A DNA stretch of 64,000 bases from the NCBI GenBank assembly GCA_905116865.2, contig CAJHNH020007601.1, positions 330,450 to 394,449 on the forward strand. Reading direction: 5' to 3'. The notes below the pieces were generated by a model that had not been told where the DNA came from, did no database searches, and worked only from the letters and a program-made list of their open reading frames with translations. The position numbers and the translations under genes are program-made. The DNA comes from Candidula unifasciata (lineage: Eukaryota; Mollusca; Gastropoda; Stylommatophora; Geomitridae). How positions within the stretch are numbered: the first letter of the stretch is position 1; each line of letters starts with the position of its first letter. Below, one piece after another: positions 11,392 to 21,618 of the stretch.

Positions 11392-12400
11392 CAGCGAGCA
11401 GGGTCATCAACAACGGTCAAGTACAACACAGTAGCAGATAAAACGTCATCAGCGACAGCTAACTCGAGGCAACCGTACAGCACACCGGCCACAAGTGAAT
11501 GCCTCAGGTCAAGAATACTTGTCAATAAAAAAGAATGGGGTCCACTCAGTTCCAAAAGTAGTACTTTTACTACTAAATGTTTGTAATACGTCCGTATAGG
11601 TGAGTTCAAGTGTTTATTGTGTAGGCAAGGAAGGAGTGGTGTTTATCAACATTAATTACGTCACGAAATGTTTACAATTTATAATGGATAGACAGTAAAA
11701 ACAGTGATTAATGTGATAGACTATGACTATTCAGGTTGTAGGGTAAAACTACATACATTTTCTGTAAGAAAAGTATTTCAGTGAGAATCTAACATTTATC
11801 AACAGTTTGTGGTGACAATTAAAGTGAAATTAATATGCGCTAACTGTGAACATTTAGTGATCTGTGCCAACTGATCAACTTCAGTGTAGATTGTTAAACT
11901 ACGTGGTATAAAGACTTTTGGACATATTTGAATTATTGAATGAGCATAAACTAATGGTAGTCTTTTAAGATCATCTACAGACTTAGACCACGACACAAGA
12001 CAAGAGCAGTGTCCTACAAAGATCAGAAGAGCGTGTCTAGAGACAGTAAAGACGTGCAGTGGAGCATCAAGGGCCACAAACCTAATCAAGTCCATTCCAA
12101 CAGCAGAATAGCAAGGGAGCCATCACCAGGACCAAGAAAAAAGAATTAAATCATTACATTGTTTACATGTTGTCTTTTTTCTAGTTTCAGGTTCTTTGAT
12201 TGTGGTATTCTATTATTCTATTTAAGTAAAATAGATAATTTTTTTTTTGTTATTAGTTGAGTATAAAAAATTGTTAGGGGATATAATTAAATTTAAGCTT
12301 TCAATTATTTAGTTAAAGAAGGGTATGAAATAAATAATACGGGATTTATCTTAAATTTAAACAGTTTCAAAAGTAATAAGCTACAATAATCAGTTTTAAA
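11392..12400 (+). other. LTR-element leader, second part
   Basis: AT-rich and apparently untranslated. Ends in T-rich DNA just before the Gag-like start codon at 12,401. Confidence 0.5.
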
Positions 12401-13501
12401 ATGTCAAACCTAGCAGAATACATAAATCTGGGAAAACAGTTAGGGTTATCAGGAGAGGAGTTGAGAAAATTCTGTGAAGGAAGAGAACAGGAAGATAAAG
12501 AGGCACAAAGGGTTCAACAACAATTGGATCGTGAAGAAAGGGCCGCAGCACGCGCCCAGGAAGCAGAAGCACGTGCCCACGAGGCAGCAATGAAAGATAA
12601 ACAGTTGCAACATGAAGCAGCAATGAAACAACAGCAATTAGACCATGAGAAAGAAATCAAATTACAAGAATTAAAACTTGAACAGGAGCGGTTGGCAGCA
12701 CAAATAGATGCAGACAGACCAAAGGTTGAAACACAGATAAGAACAAAAGAAATGTATAATGAATCCAAAGCAGAACTGGTAGCATAAAGGGAAAGAGCTA
12801 AAGAAGAAGAACATAAATTTACAAAATACAAAGGATTAATACAGAATTTTGGTGAAAAGGACGACATTGGATCATGGATTTCAGCGTTTTTACTACAAGT
12901 TCGGTTTCACAAAATTCCAAAAGAAGATTGGGCAATACTGTTCCAAAGACACCTTGGAGGAGAACCGTTAAAAATATTGGAGACAGTGCCAGAAAATTTA
13001 CGACTTGATTTTGATTATATTAAAGACCGGATAATGAGACACTATGACCTACAAGAAGCAGGATACAGATTGCAATTTATTGATTTAAAACCAAAATCAA
13101 CTCAAACATTTGTTGATTATATGTCCGAAGTTCAGACAACTTTTCAGAAATGGGTGGATTCAGCCAAAATTAACAACGACTATGATCTGTTAGTTGATTT
13201 ACTATTAAGAAGTAAATTGCTAGAATCATTACCAAAACCTATGACCACATTTCTGAAGGAACACAAACCTACTTCGTTAAAACATCTTGAACAACTAGGA
13301 GAAAATTATTATGCAGCACATCGTGATATTTTTCTCATACCACAAAACACTGATATATACTCAGGAGCCAGTGCCGAAGGACAAAAGTCATATGAAACAG
13401 GATATAATAGATCAGCATATCCGTCCAGAAGAAGATTTAATGGAGGAAGGAAAATAACAACAATAGATTGTGACACATGCAAAAAAAAAAAGGCATGGTA
13501 A
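12401..13501 (+). pseudogene. Gag-like capsid protein, one internal stop
   Basis: The first frame starts at 12,401 and runs 128 codons through a glutamine/glutamate/alanine-rich helix likely to be coiled coil (residues 30-115). It stops at 12,785-12,787, after which the same frame resumes without a break and continues to about 13,501. The second part resembles retroelement capsid: WAILFQRHLGGEPLKILE, then a KPKSTQTFVDYM stretch and LLRSKLLESLPKP. The start is supported by a clean ATG after non-coding leader. A stop in the middle and a frame change in an A-run near 13,485 mean no full product is made from this copy. Confidence 0.75.
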
Positions 13502-14648
13502 TGAAACCATATGCGATGCCAATCAATTGTATGAACAAGAAGTCAGAAAGAAAATTGAAAACAGGAGGAAAAAGGTAAAGAGATATGATAGTACAAGTAA
13601 ATGCTGGGCTTGTGGATTTTATGGACACACGCGTCAATTTTGTAAATATAGGAAAGAATTTAAAGCAGCAGCAGTTTGTGAAACATCAGACTCCGAGTCA
13701 GGAAGTGATATATCAGAAACAAATGCAGCAGTGCTACTAGAAGAAGACAAATGCACAATATGTGAAACGTTTCAAGAATATGGAGACTTACCGTGTGGAC
13801 ATAAGATACCGGTGCATAATGCAAATTCTGTGAAGGACTGTGGGAAATTAAACCTACATAAAGGAATAGTTGGTAATCGAATCGTCTCAATTTTAAGAGA
13901 TACAGGGGCGACGGTCTCAGGTATACATAAGTCATTAGTGAAACCAGAGGATGTGACTGATAAAGTGGTTAGATGCAGAACATTCGGAGGTAGGATAGAA
14001 AAATTTAGAATAGCATCAGTATGGGTCAAAACGCCATATACCACTAAGAAGATGGACATGGCTGTATCAAGTTCACCGTGTGCAGAACTTATCATTGGTA
14101 ACCAACCAGGGCTGAAAGAGATGACAGATCATGAAATAAAACAGTGGGAGAAAGAAAACATACCTGAGATGACAGAAGAGGTGATGCTAACCACGCAGAA
14201 ACAAGAGACAAATGCGGTCATGGAAGAGAAAAATGACAGTGTAAATCTGCAGGAAATAGAAAATGTAGCAGCAGTCACAAGGAGTGTAACAAAAAATCAA
14301 CAAACTCAAGAGCACTCAGTAAACATGCACAAAGAACAAATACCAGTAACTACAGAAGATAAAAACAGATTTTTTCCAAGTCTATCAACAAACTACAAAA
14401 AACAAGTAAACTTAATAATGCAGTGGCTAGTAACATTAATTGTGACAGTGTTAATGTCAAGTGTTAGTTGTTATGTTAAATGTGTTAGGAAAGTTGCAAT
14501 ATTAAAGTATCAGTTATTTACAATGCAATTGAACAGGAAGCCAACAAAATTAAACTGTGATCAGGGAAAAATAATAAAAAATAAGTTTCGAGCAAGAGGC
14601 ATTAAATATTGTGATCAGTTTAAAAAAAAAAATGATAGAATTTCCTAA
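13470..14648 (+). pseudogene. Nucleocapsid zinc knuckle plus aspartic protease, fused to a hydrophobic segment
   Basis: 392-codon frame, read after the A-run near 13,485. It shows one CCHC knuckle (CWACGFYGHTRQFC, about 13,603-13,644) that would bind element RNA, a second Cys-rich patch near 13,750, and the retroviral-type aspartic protease triad in RDTGATVSG (about 13,896-13,922). No reverse transcriptase follows. Instead the frame runs through a polar spacer into a hydrophobic run (WLVTLIVTVLMSSVSCYV, about 14,423-14,476) that could be a membrane segment, then a basic tail. Whether that segment is an envelope-like remnant or chance is open. Confidence 0.75.
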
Positions 14649-14783
14649 TTAGAAAAGAATTTACAGTCATTACACATGACAACGCTAGTTTACCATTAGA
14701 CATTAATACAAAAGTTTAAATTTCATATTAGGCATGTTAAAGGGGTTAATAACCACATTCCAGATATTATGTCTAGGTTATAA
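14649..14783 (+). pseudogene. RNase H C-terminal remnant of pol
   Basis: Two short frames separated by a stop. The first carries KEFTVITHDNASLPL, resembling the RNase H strand that holds the TDH motif. The second carries HVKGVNNHIPDIMSRL, the usual end of Ty3/Gypsy-type RNase H, and ends at a stop at 14,781-14,783. The roughly 2 kb of reverse transcriptase normally placed before this is missing. Confidence 0.7.
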
Positions 14784-14789
14784 AGATAG

Positions 14790-14908
14790 TAAGCCGAAAT
14801 ATTCACAAGGGGAGTTAAATAGAAAAGGGAGATAATTATAGGTAACAAGTAAACAGAAATAATCACAAGAGGATTTAAATAGAAAAGGGAGATAATTATA
14901 GGTAACAG
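14790..14908 (+). repeat. Two tandem units of about 58 bp
   Basis: GGAGTTAAATAGAAAAGGGA at about 14,811 recurs with one or two changes at about 14,870, followed in both by GATAATTATAGGTAACA. Lies in the non-coding 3' part of the LTR element. Confidence 0.75.
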
Positions 14909-15600
14909 TCTAACATTACTAACGAATGTTTAATAAACGTATTGTTACTAACAATTAATATTCAAATAAAATAAATGTTGTATGATGTGATGATATGAAA
15001 GTTATGATGTGAAAGTGATAATGAGGAATGGTGTATGAATTCAAAATAACACAGAGAGAATGTGTATGAGTTCATAATAAAACAACAGACACATTAGGTT
15101 ATAATAGAAATTTTATTGACAAGAAATTACAGATGTATTGAAATATAGAAATTTGGAAATATCTATGATATAGTGTACAAACAGAAAATGAAATTGCCAC
15201 AATGCTAAAATGAGGAAATTCTGGCAAAGCTTTGGTATAAACCATGGTGAATGACGAAGACCAACAAGGAGTAGCAATCACTTTGAATGAACTGTCAACA
15301 GGAACTTGGTTCTATGGGGGACATACAGAACTGTGTGATTTATAAGTCTAGTTTTGGAGCCATTTTTGGACTTCCGCGTTGTTGAGGAACGCTTTGGGGT
15401 GTTGTTCAGTCTTCTTTAGGTAGACTGACTTCAGGACTTGATAAGTACGTCACAGAGCCTATAAGGTCATCCGCGTTGTTTGAGGAACGCTTTGTGGAGG
15501 TGATTCTGTTAGCATATTGCCAAGAACTGTCAAGGGGAGTGACAAGAGATGCTGCATATGTTGTACAAGTCAGAGAACCGATGGTAGAATTCCAGCCAAC

Positions 15601-15639
<39 letters not shown>

Positions 15640-15729
15640 AGTAAAATAAGGCAATATATTCTTATATGAAAATTTATATAGGTTTATGGAAAAAAAAATT
15701 ATTGCATATTTTTTTTTGTTTTTTTGTTT
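14909..15729 (+). other. 3' non-coding part of the LTR element
   Basis: Contains a near-duplicate of CGTTGTTTGAGGAACGCTTT at about 15,375 and 15,473, and an A homopolymer of 34 bases at 15,604-15,637. No integrase or envelope motif is visible. Confidence 0.6.
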
Positions 15730-15743
15730 AAGGGGAGGAGAGA
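15730..15743 (+). promoter_or_regulatory. Polypurine tract
   Basis: AAGGGGAGGAGAGA lies directly against the right LTR, the expected place for plus-strand DNA priming. Confidence 0.85.
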
Positions 15744-16298
15744 TGTAATGATGTTATAAATAGGGATAATGTCAGGGGATGATTGGCATAATTGGGGAAG
15801 TCCCTGAGAGCATGGGTTTCACGGAGATATGGTGAAACGACAGGAAAGAGTGAGTCACGTGTGAATGAGGAGATCTGGGGGATTGAGAATCAGGCGGTCA
15901 TTCGGTGACTGGGCCCCAGAGAGAAAGGATGGGAAATGAAGCTGTGAAGATGAATGGAGAATGACCAGAGCATGTGGATCTGAATCGGCGAGGAATGAAT
16001 GATCGAGAAGGCCAGCTGTGATGGTACCTTGTTTGATTGTTAAAGCCAGCCGTGAATATGTCAACGTCTATTGTCCGAATGCTGTAAGTGGATTCTCCTG
16101 TGATTCGTGTATTATGCTACCGTGTAAATAAACTCGTGAAATGTGTCGCTGGTGTCAACCGTTGTTAGAAGTTGTGTGACCGTGAAGAAGATCATGTCTG
16201 CTTTGATTGAGTTGTGAACCTCTAGACATCAGAGCCAGTGTTAACTCTGCACCACAGATAGCCAGTGTGGAGGAGACACAAAAAGGGCAGTCATTACA
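15744..16298 (+). repeat. Right LTR
   Basis: 555 bp, 552 identical to the left LTR by my reading (differences at 16,114, 16,146 and 16,261). Followed by GTTAG, the second copy of the target duplication. Confidence 0.95.
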
Positions 16299-16303
16299 GT
16301 TAG

Positions 16304-17655
16304 TGTGTGTTATATATTAAAGCAACCGTAAAGACAAAATAGTTTCTACATATCTTGGACTAGTTAAATTGGAAAAGTGTGAGGCAGAAAGTATAGTTTA
16401 GGAACTGAAGAAACTTTTGATCAGCAAACAGTTAGACTTGAAGAATTTGGTTGCAATTGGTACCGATAATGCCTCGGTGATGGTTGGTATCAACAAGGGC
16501 ATTTATGCCAAATTGAAGGAAGATGTCCCATCTTTAATCCTTATAAAATGTGTGTGTGTCGTTCCTTGCAGCTAGCATTATCATATGCTTCATCTGAATG
16601 TTTACTAAAGAGTTTGGAATACATTATTTCTAAAACACATAATAACTGGTTTTCCAAATCATCTGTCAGACAACAGAAATACAATAACTTATTTAAAGCC
16701 CTAAATTATGGTTTCACACCAATGAAAATTCTATCAGACTGCAAAACTAGATGGTTATCGATTTAACCAGCTGTTGAAAGAATTGTGAACCAATGGTTGG
16801 AGTTCAAGACACACTTCGAAATAACAAGACAAAGTGAAAAGTGCTACACAGCTGAAATATTGTATGGAATGTACAGTGGTGAAAAATATGTGACACTCCT
16901 CTTTTTACAACCTACTCTAATGGAAGTGCAAAAAGTTAACTAACTGTTCGAATCTAAACATGTTGATAAAGTTAAATTACTTGACGATCCCACTTTGCTA
17001 TTTCACTTAAAAAGACTGGTATTGCCTACTTCTAAAGATGATTTGCTCACTTGCACCATAGGGAGCTTTTTGGCTTCTAAACCACACCTTGAATATCATT
17101 TCGAAAAAAAAATTTTGATGATAAAAAAAAAAAAAAGACTGTCAACAGAAAATGAAGAGAACAGCTTAAGAAAGCGCTGTCGAAAGATTTCACTAACTCA
17201 TTATTCAAGCAACTGAAGCAGAGACTTCCTAAAAAATATTTCACTCTTTTCTGTGAGCAACACACTTCAGCCAGTAAAGGACATACTTAAATATTGTAAA
17301 AGTTTTGATATTTTTAGGAGCTAGTTTGGCGGAAGCAGAATATCAAGTTACCAAAATAAACTTGTTTGACTGTACAAACAAAACAGAAACTGAAGCGTTT
17401 TGGAGTGAAGAGAGACAATTTAAAGATGCCCAAGGAAACAGCCCATTCTGTAAGCTGTTTAAATGTGCCATGTCTGTCACGATACTACCCCATTCAAATG
17501 CTGACGTAGAAAGAGTTTTAAGTGCTATAATTTACATCAAATCTAACCTAAGAAATAGGATGAAACTTGACCTCTTGAATGCCATCTTGACAATAAAATT
17601 CCGCCTTATGAGAGTAGGGAAAAAAATGCTTTTCAACATATCAGCTCCCTGATTG
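16304..17655 (+). pseudogene. hAT transposase, central and C-terminal remnant
   Basis: Resumes after the LTR element. The early part reads as a hAT catalytic-domain stretch (GTDNASVMVGI near 16,460, then CVCRSLQLALSYA and CKTRWLSI near 16,740). The end has the hAT dimerisation motif (LPHSNADVERVLSA near 17,490 and LRNRMKLDLLNAIL near 17,550). Stops and frame changes occur near 16,540, 16,765 and 17,215. The type resembles ZNF862/ZBED-like host-domesticated transposases, but the inverted ends show this is a transposon. Confidence 0.78.
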
Positions 17656-17957
17656 TGTATGAAAAGAAATTGGAACAGCTAAAGCATACCAGAGTCGTTT
17701 TGGATCTGAAGCTCCAATTTCATCATCCAAGCTAAGTTTATCCTGTAGATCTTGTGAGACAGACAGCAAAGATGAGGACATGATTTTATAGAGTAAGTCA
17801 TATCAATAGCTACGTAATTTGTGACTGTCCTCCATTTGGATGTTTTTTTCCCATAAATTTTTCTCCGCGCAAATCTGAATATTTCTAGATATTTTTTGAC
17901 ACTTTTCTAGATGTTTTCTGTCAGAAAAAAAAAAAAAGTGGCAACACTGCAGGAAAC

Positions 17958-18585
17958 CTGTCCGGATAGTGAGGCCATTATAAGTTGTTGATACGCAGTA
18001 ACATTGGTAATACAGTTCACTGTGTTAATACTAGACGAAGTACAAAAATAAGACAATTGGTGCTTAGATGCTAGATTAAGAAACAATTTAGTTTAGTGCG
18101 GTTTTAATTCTGTCATTTGAGTTATTTACAAAAGTTTTTAAGAGGTTTGAACGTGTAAACTAAACAATCAGAGATGAGAGAAAACTCCTTAACTCTTTTA
18201 CTAGCTTTAGCTTTAGGCAGTGGTATTCATTTACACCTACAGATGCTAATTCCTTTCTGCCAGCAGTATAAATGGGGTTATTTTTATTAACGTGGTCGTC
18301 CTATGAAATTAAATAATTAAGTAGATTAATTCGTTATTTTGTCATATTTTTAGTGTTTACTTACTCTGATATCAAATAAATCATATATAATATAGATAAC
18401 TGCTGGCAATGTAGGAATACAATTTGTGTAATTTCAATATTTTTATATTGTGTGTTGGAAAATTACAGTAGTTTATCTTTTCAAGAGCATTACCCAAAAA
18501 AAAAAAAAAAATCTATAGCTTAACTTGCACAAACATTGATAATTATTTCAAAAGTTTAGGCAACTGTTAATAATTTATATATTTG
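17958..18585. other. No recognised feature
   Basis: AT-rich DNA with an A run near 18,497. I see no coding or structural signal. Confidence 0.35.
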
Positions 18586-18778
18586 GAAAAAATTGTACCA
18601 GAAGGCATGGTACCAGGAAGGAGGGGCAGGGGCCGACCGACACGAAGATGGGCACAGGACATAAGTGACTCCTTGAGTATAAAAGTACATAAGGTTGGAG
18701 AGCTGGCAACAGTTTTTTTTTCAAGCAGACGGTGATGAGAGCGACGTTCTGCAAAGGACCTGCTACATGATGATGATA
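18586..18778 (+). mobile_element. Non-LTR retrotransposon 3' end, about 190 bp
   Basis: Matches the last part of the fragment at 27,129-27,575 (GGGCAGGGGCCGACC and CTGCAAAGGACCTGCTAC in both) and ends in ATGATGATGAT. A 5'-truncated insertion of the same family. Confidence 0.75.
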
Positions 18779-18939
18779 TTTTGTCAAGGACATATTTTCA
18801 TTTAAAACAAGCTGTGGGTAATAATACTAATAAATAATTAATATAGTCACAAATATAGAGTTTACTAATTAAAAAGTAAATACTTCTCTCCATATATCTA
18901 AAAATTAATAATGAGTAAATAAACATGTATTAGTAATAA

Positions 18940-20028
18940 CCCTTTGAGTCCCAGGAGGTTTTGCATCAGAGGCCCAAAAGGGGAGGGGGGGGCAATAATG
19001 ATTTTGACTTTTAACAAAAGCAGCACTTTAAAACAAACCACAAAACTGCAGCTGATGTCCAACATACACATATCATACATGAAAATAAACATAAATGGAC
19101 AAGGATTAATATTAGCATACTGCTACAAGAAACAATTATACAGTTAGTTAGTATTTAGTAGAGAAAACAGTGACTTAGTTTGAGAGGTAAGTAAATTATG
19201 AACAAGTTTTTTCCACTTACCCAGAAGCTGATCCCAAAATTCTTGATATAGTATATCCAAAATGCATCACAAAGGAAGGTACACCACTTATAAGTATGCA
19301 CAGCCAATATTAAAGCCAAATGTGCAATAGTTGATGTGCTATAGCAATTTTAATAACACTACCATAACACATCAAAATATATTTTCCAGTGGCACAAACA
19401 GTGAGTTTTCTAAAAAAACAATTGAATTCCTCACATAGAAAAAAAAATTTAAAGTCACTGTAAACATGTCAACCTGTTCATAGATATATATCTATGGTTT
19501 TAGATGATATGGATAGTAGTACTAGAAGCGCTGACATTTGGACTAGCTGGTGTCGCATTACGAGGTGCTTCTCTTGTGTTGCCATGGCAGAATTAGTCAG
19601 TTTTGTCCTCTTAACAGGAGGTAAATTACGCACACATCCTCATCAAAACTTGACTTGTCAACGGTTTGGGGAAATTCCACATCGCTACTATCATTATCCA
19701 ACTCCACATTACTTTAATCGATCCACTATTTGATCAAATTTAATGATTCTAAAGCAGTAAATCGCTTTGATGGGTATGAAGACGATGACTGATCGGACAT
19801 ATTGTTTTTAGACAATTGTTGGTAACGTAGTAGACCACACAAATATCGATTTAAAGCGTTAAAAACTCACCAGATCCAAACGAATGCACTCCACGTGTGT
19901 TCACTACACACTTGAGAACCGGAAAGGAAGATTAAATTGAGCGGTTCGCGTGTAATTACCGATAAGTGGTAAATTAAAAACTGTCACACGCTGTTTAGGC
20001 CGTGATGCGTTCCTTGGGACTCAAAGAG
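18940..20028. mobile_element. piggyBac-like miniature element
   Basis: The left end CCCTTTGAGTCCCAGG and right end CCTTGGGACTCAAAGAG are near-perfect inverted repeats. The right end abuts TTAA (20,029-20,032); the left tetranucleotide is ATAA, one mismatch. TTAA targets and CCCTTTG-type ends are typical of piggyBac. About 1.1 kb with no transposase visible, so non-autonomous. A second left end lies at about 32,836. Confidence 0.7.
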
Positions 20029-20059
20029 TTAATGAATTTGTTGGGACATATGGCTGAAA

Positions 20060-20690
20060 AAAAGATCTAATGTTAAATTTTATATTGTAGGTTTAGGTAA
20101 ATGAAAGACCTGACTAACTTAGTAACTGACTGGTGCTGATATATGCAAGATACTAAATAACATGAAATTTGGCACACTTCCAAATACCGGTCCCAAATTA
20201 TTAACTGTGAAAACATCCCTTTGAGAGCCTTAAGAGGTTATGTAGCAAAAACACTTACACCATCATCATCTATTTCCACTTTTGCCTTTATTGCTTGATG
20301 GATAGCAATGTTTAGACGTTAAGCAAAGTTATCACCCCGCAGGGATTCGAATACCATTCACCCGCGTGACAGCTGTAACGCTTACAACTACACTAACCAA
20401 GAGTCGAAAATTCGGTTCATATTATTTTTAACTATATGACCTTTTGAGGCCCTGAATGGGATTTTTTTAACAGTGAATATTTTAGGACCAGTATTGGCAA
20501 GAGTGCCTGAAATTTGAAAGCTGTAGTTACCATACAAAGGAGCCCGCATGTGGCCTGTAGAGAAGGTCAGGATCTTGCTGCAGGAACAAGTGTACTTCTG
20601 AGACTTCAACAAATGGCCAGCTAGACACCTCTTAAAAAATGTCATAATTTGAAAGGTCAGGTTTACACCTCAATTAACAACTAGAGTATG
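20060..20690. repeat. Imperfect inverted repeat enclosing a tRNA-like unit
   Basis: Left arm about 20,160-20,265 and right arm about 20,430-20,525 are roughly 70% complementary (TTAACTGTGAAAACATCCC against its counterpart near 20,460-20,478). The outer limits are less certain. Between the arms lies a minus-strand tRNA-like sequence. Confidence 0.55.
20333..20404 (-). repeat. tRNA-Asp-like pseudogene or SINE head
   Basis: On the minus strand: TTAGTGTAGTTGTAAGC (A-box-like), a loop reading CTGTCAC that would give anticodon GTC, and GGTATTCGAATCC (B box). The anticodon stem does not pair well and no complete acceptor stem is visible, so I do not call a functional tRNA. Confidence 0.6.
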
Positions 20691-21519
20691 TAATATGAGT
20701 TCTGGATGACATATTTACCTTATTTCTTGTGTTTGTAAATGTCGTTATTCTAGAATGTGCCACTTTCAGTTCTGTTAGTGCTTTCTCTGTTTCTTTAGAT
20801 AGTGTTAGAGCCACCCGTTTCACCATGAGTATCACTATTCTCTGTATGCTGTGTGGCCTGAGAATAGTACTATTTTACTTGCATTGACTTTCTCCATGTG
20901 TTCTTACTTGTTTCACATTATCTCACAATACTTATATTTTATTTTCACGGCATGTTCTGACTTTCCAAACTTGTGTGCTTGTTCAGTCCAAATGTGCCAA
21001 GAGCAAATTCTGTAGTTTTCCTTGTTAAAAGAAAGGAAGTGGCAATCTAGACTTTGTACTGTTTTCCTTTCAGTGTATATTTTGCGTGGGGGGGTGGGGG
21101 TGGGGGGGGGGTGTATGTCTATGACTCTTGTAGTTCTAGCGAAATAAATATATTATGACTTTTTCTAAATAGGTGACTGCACAGATTGGGTTCACAGTGG
21201 AAATATAAATGAAAGCACCATTTTTATTTTTGTTACCGCTAAAGGACACTTGTAGAATTTGCATAAGAAGCACAGAAACCTTTGTGTAATCTACACCCAG
21301 AGTATATAGTGGAGATTCTTACATTTTAAGGCACTCAGGTTTAAAGCTTGCCTTGTTTGTTTTAGCAGATTCGTGCGGAGTTAAATGCTGTGGTTGGTAC
21401 AGAAGTTAAAAGATGACATCATCCTTAAAATGTTAATCCTTCTCAGTGGACAAACAGGGCTTCAAAAATTAATTTGCAAAAGACCCTAGTGGTGGCTAAC
21501 ACAGTTTGTAGAATCAGCA
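20691..21519 (+). other. Upstream of the PLCB start; possible promoter or 5' UTR
   Basis: No coding signal. A G-rich run (GGGGGGGTGGGGGTGGGG) lies at about 21,088-21,110. A possible acceptor (TTTGTAG) just before the start codon would fit an upstream non-coding exon, but transcript data would be needed. Confidence 0.35.
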
Positions 21520-21618
21520 ATGGCAGGTGCCAAGCCAGGAGTACACCTTGTTCAGCTTCGCCCAATTGCAGTGCCAGAATCACTCACAGTTGGCAATAAG
21601 TTCATTATGTTCAGTGAT
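21520..21618 (+). CDS. PLCB1: PLCB exon 1 (start, PH domain)
   Basis: 33 codons, ends in phase 0 before GTAAGT. The start ATG has G at -3 and G at +4, and the first residues match the family start, so I accept this start. Any 5' UTR exon upstream is not resolvable. Confidence 0.93.

Larger units (their letters stand above)
9120..16298 (+). mobile_element. LTR retroelement, defective (gag and protease remnants)
   Basis: A 7,179-bp element with two 555-bp direct LTRs that begin TG and end CA, flanked by the exact 5-bp duplication GTTAG (9,115-9,119 and 16,299-16,303). A primer-binding-like site follows the left LTR and a purine tract precedes the right LTR, fixing the plus orientation. It encodes a Gag-like product, a CCHC zinc knuckle with an aspartic-protease motif, and only the last few dozen codons of an RNase H. 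Reverse transcriptase and integrase are absent. A minus-strand non-LTR fragment is nested at 10,254-11,391. The Ty3/Gypsy-type assignment is inferred from the order and the RNase H end. Confidence 0.92.
6199..17949 (+). mobile_element. hAT DNA transposon inflated by nested retroelements
   Basis: The left end at 6,199-6,212 reads CAGTGTTGCCACTT and the right end at 17,936-17,949 is its exact reverse complement. The flanking octamers CACTAAAC (6,191-6,198) and CAGGAAAC (17,950-17,957) agree at 6 of 8 bases, consistent with a decayed 8-bp hAT target duplication. Both termini share TCTAGATGTTTT-like subterminal words. Transposase remains lie at 8,466-9,119 and 16,304-17,655. Two insertions (6.4-8.5 kb and 9.12-16.3 kb) account for about 9.3 kb, leaving roughly 2.5 kb of hAT sequence, a usual size for an autonomous hAT. 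Confidence 0.85.

Noticed and set aside
14423..14476. Envelope gene of the LTR element
   Set aside because: Only one hydrophobic run in the protease frame; no signal peptide, cleavage site or separate frame follows.
20333..20404. Functional tRNA-Asp gene
   Set aside because: Poor anticodon-stem pairing and no complete acceptor stem.
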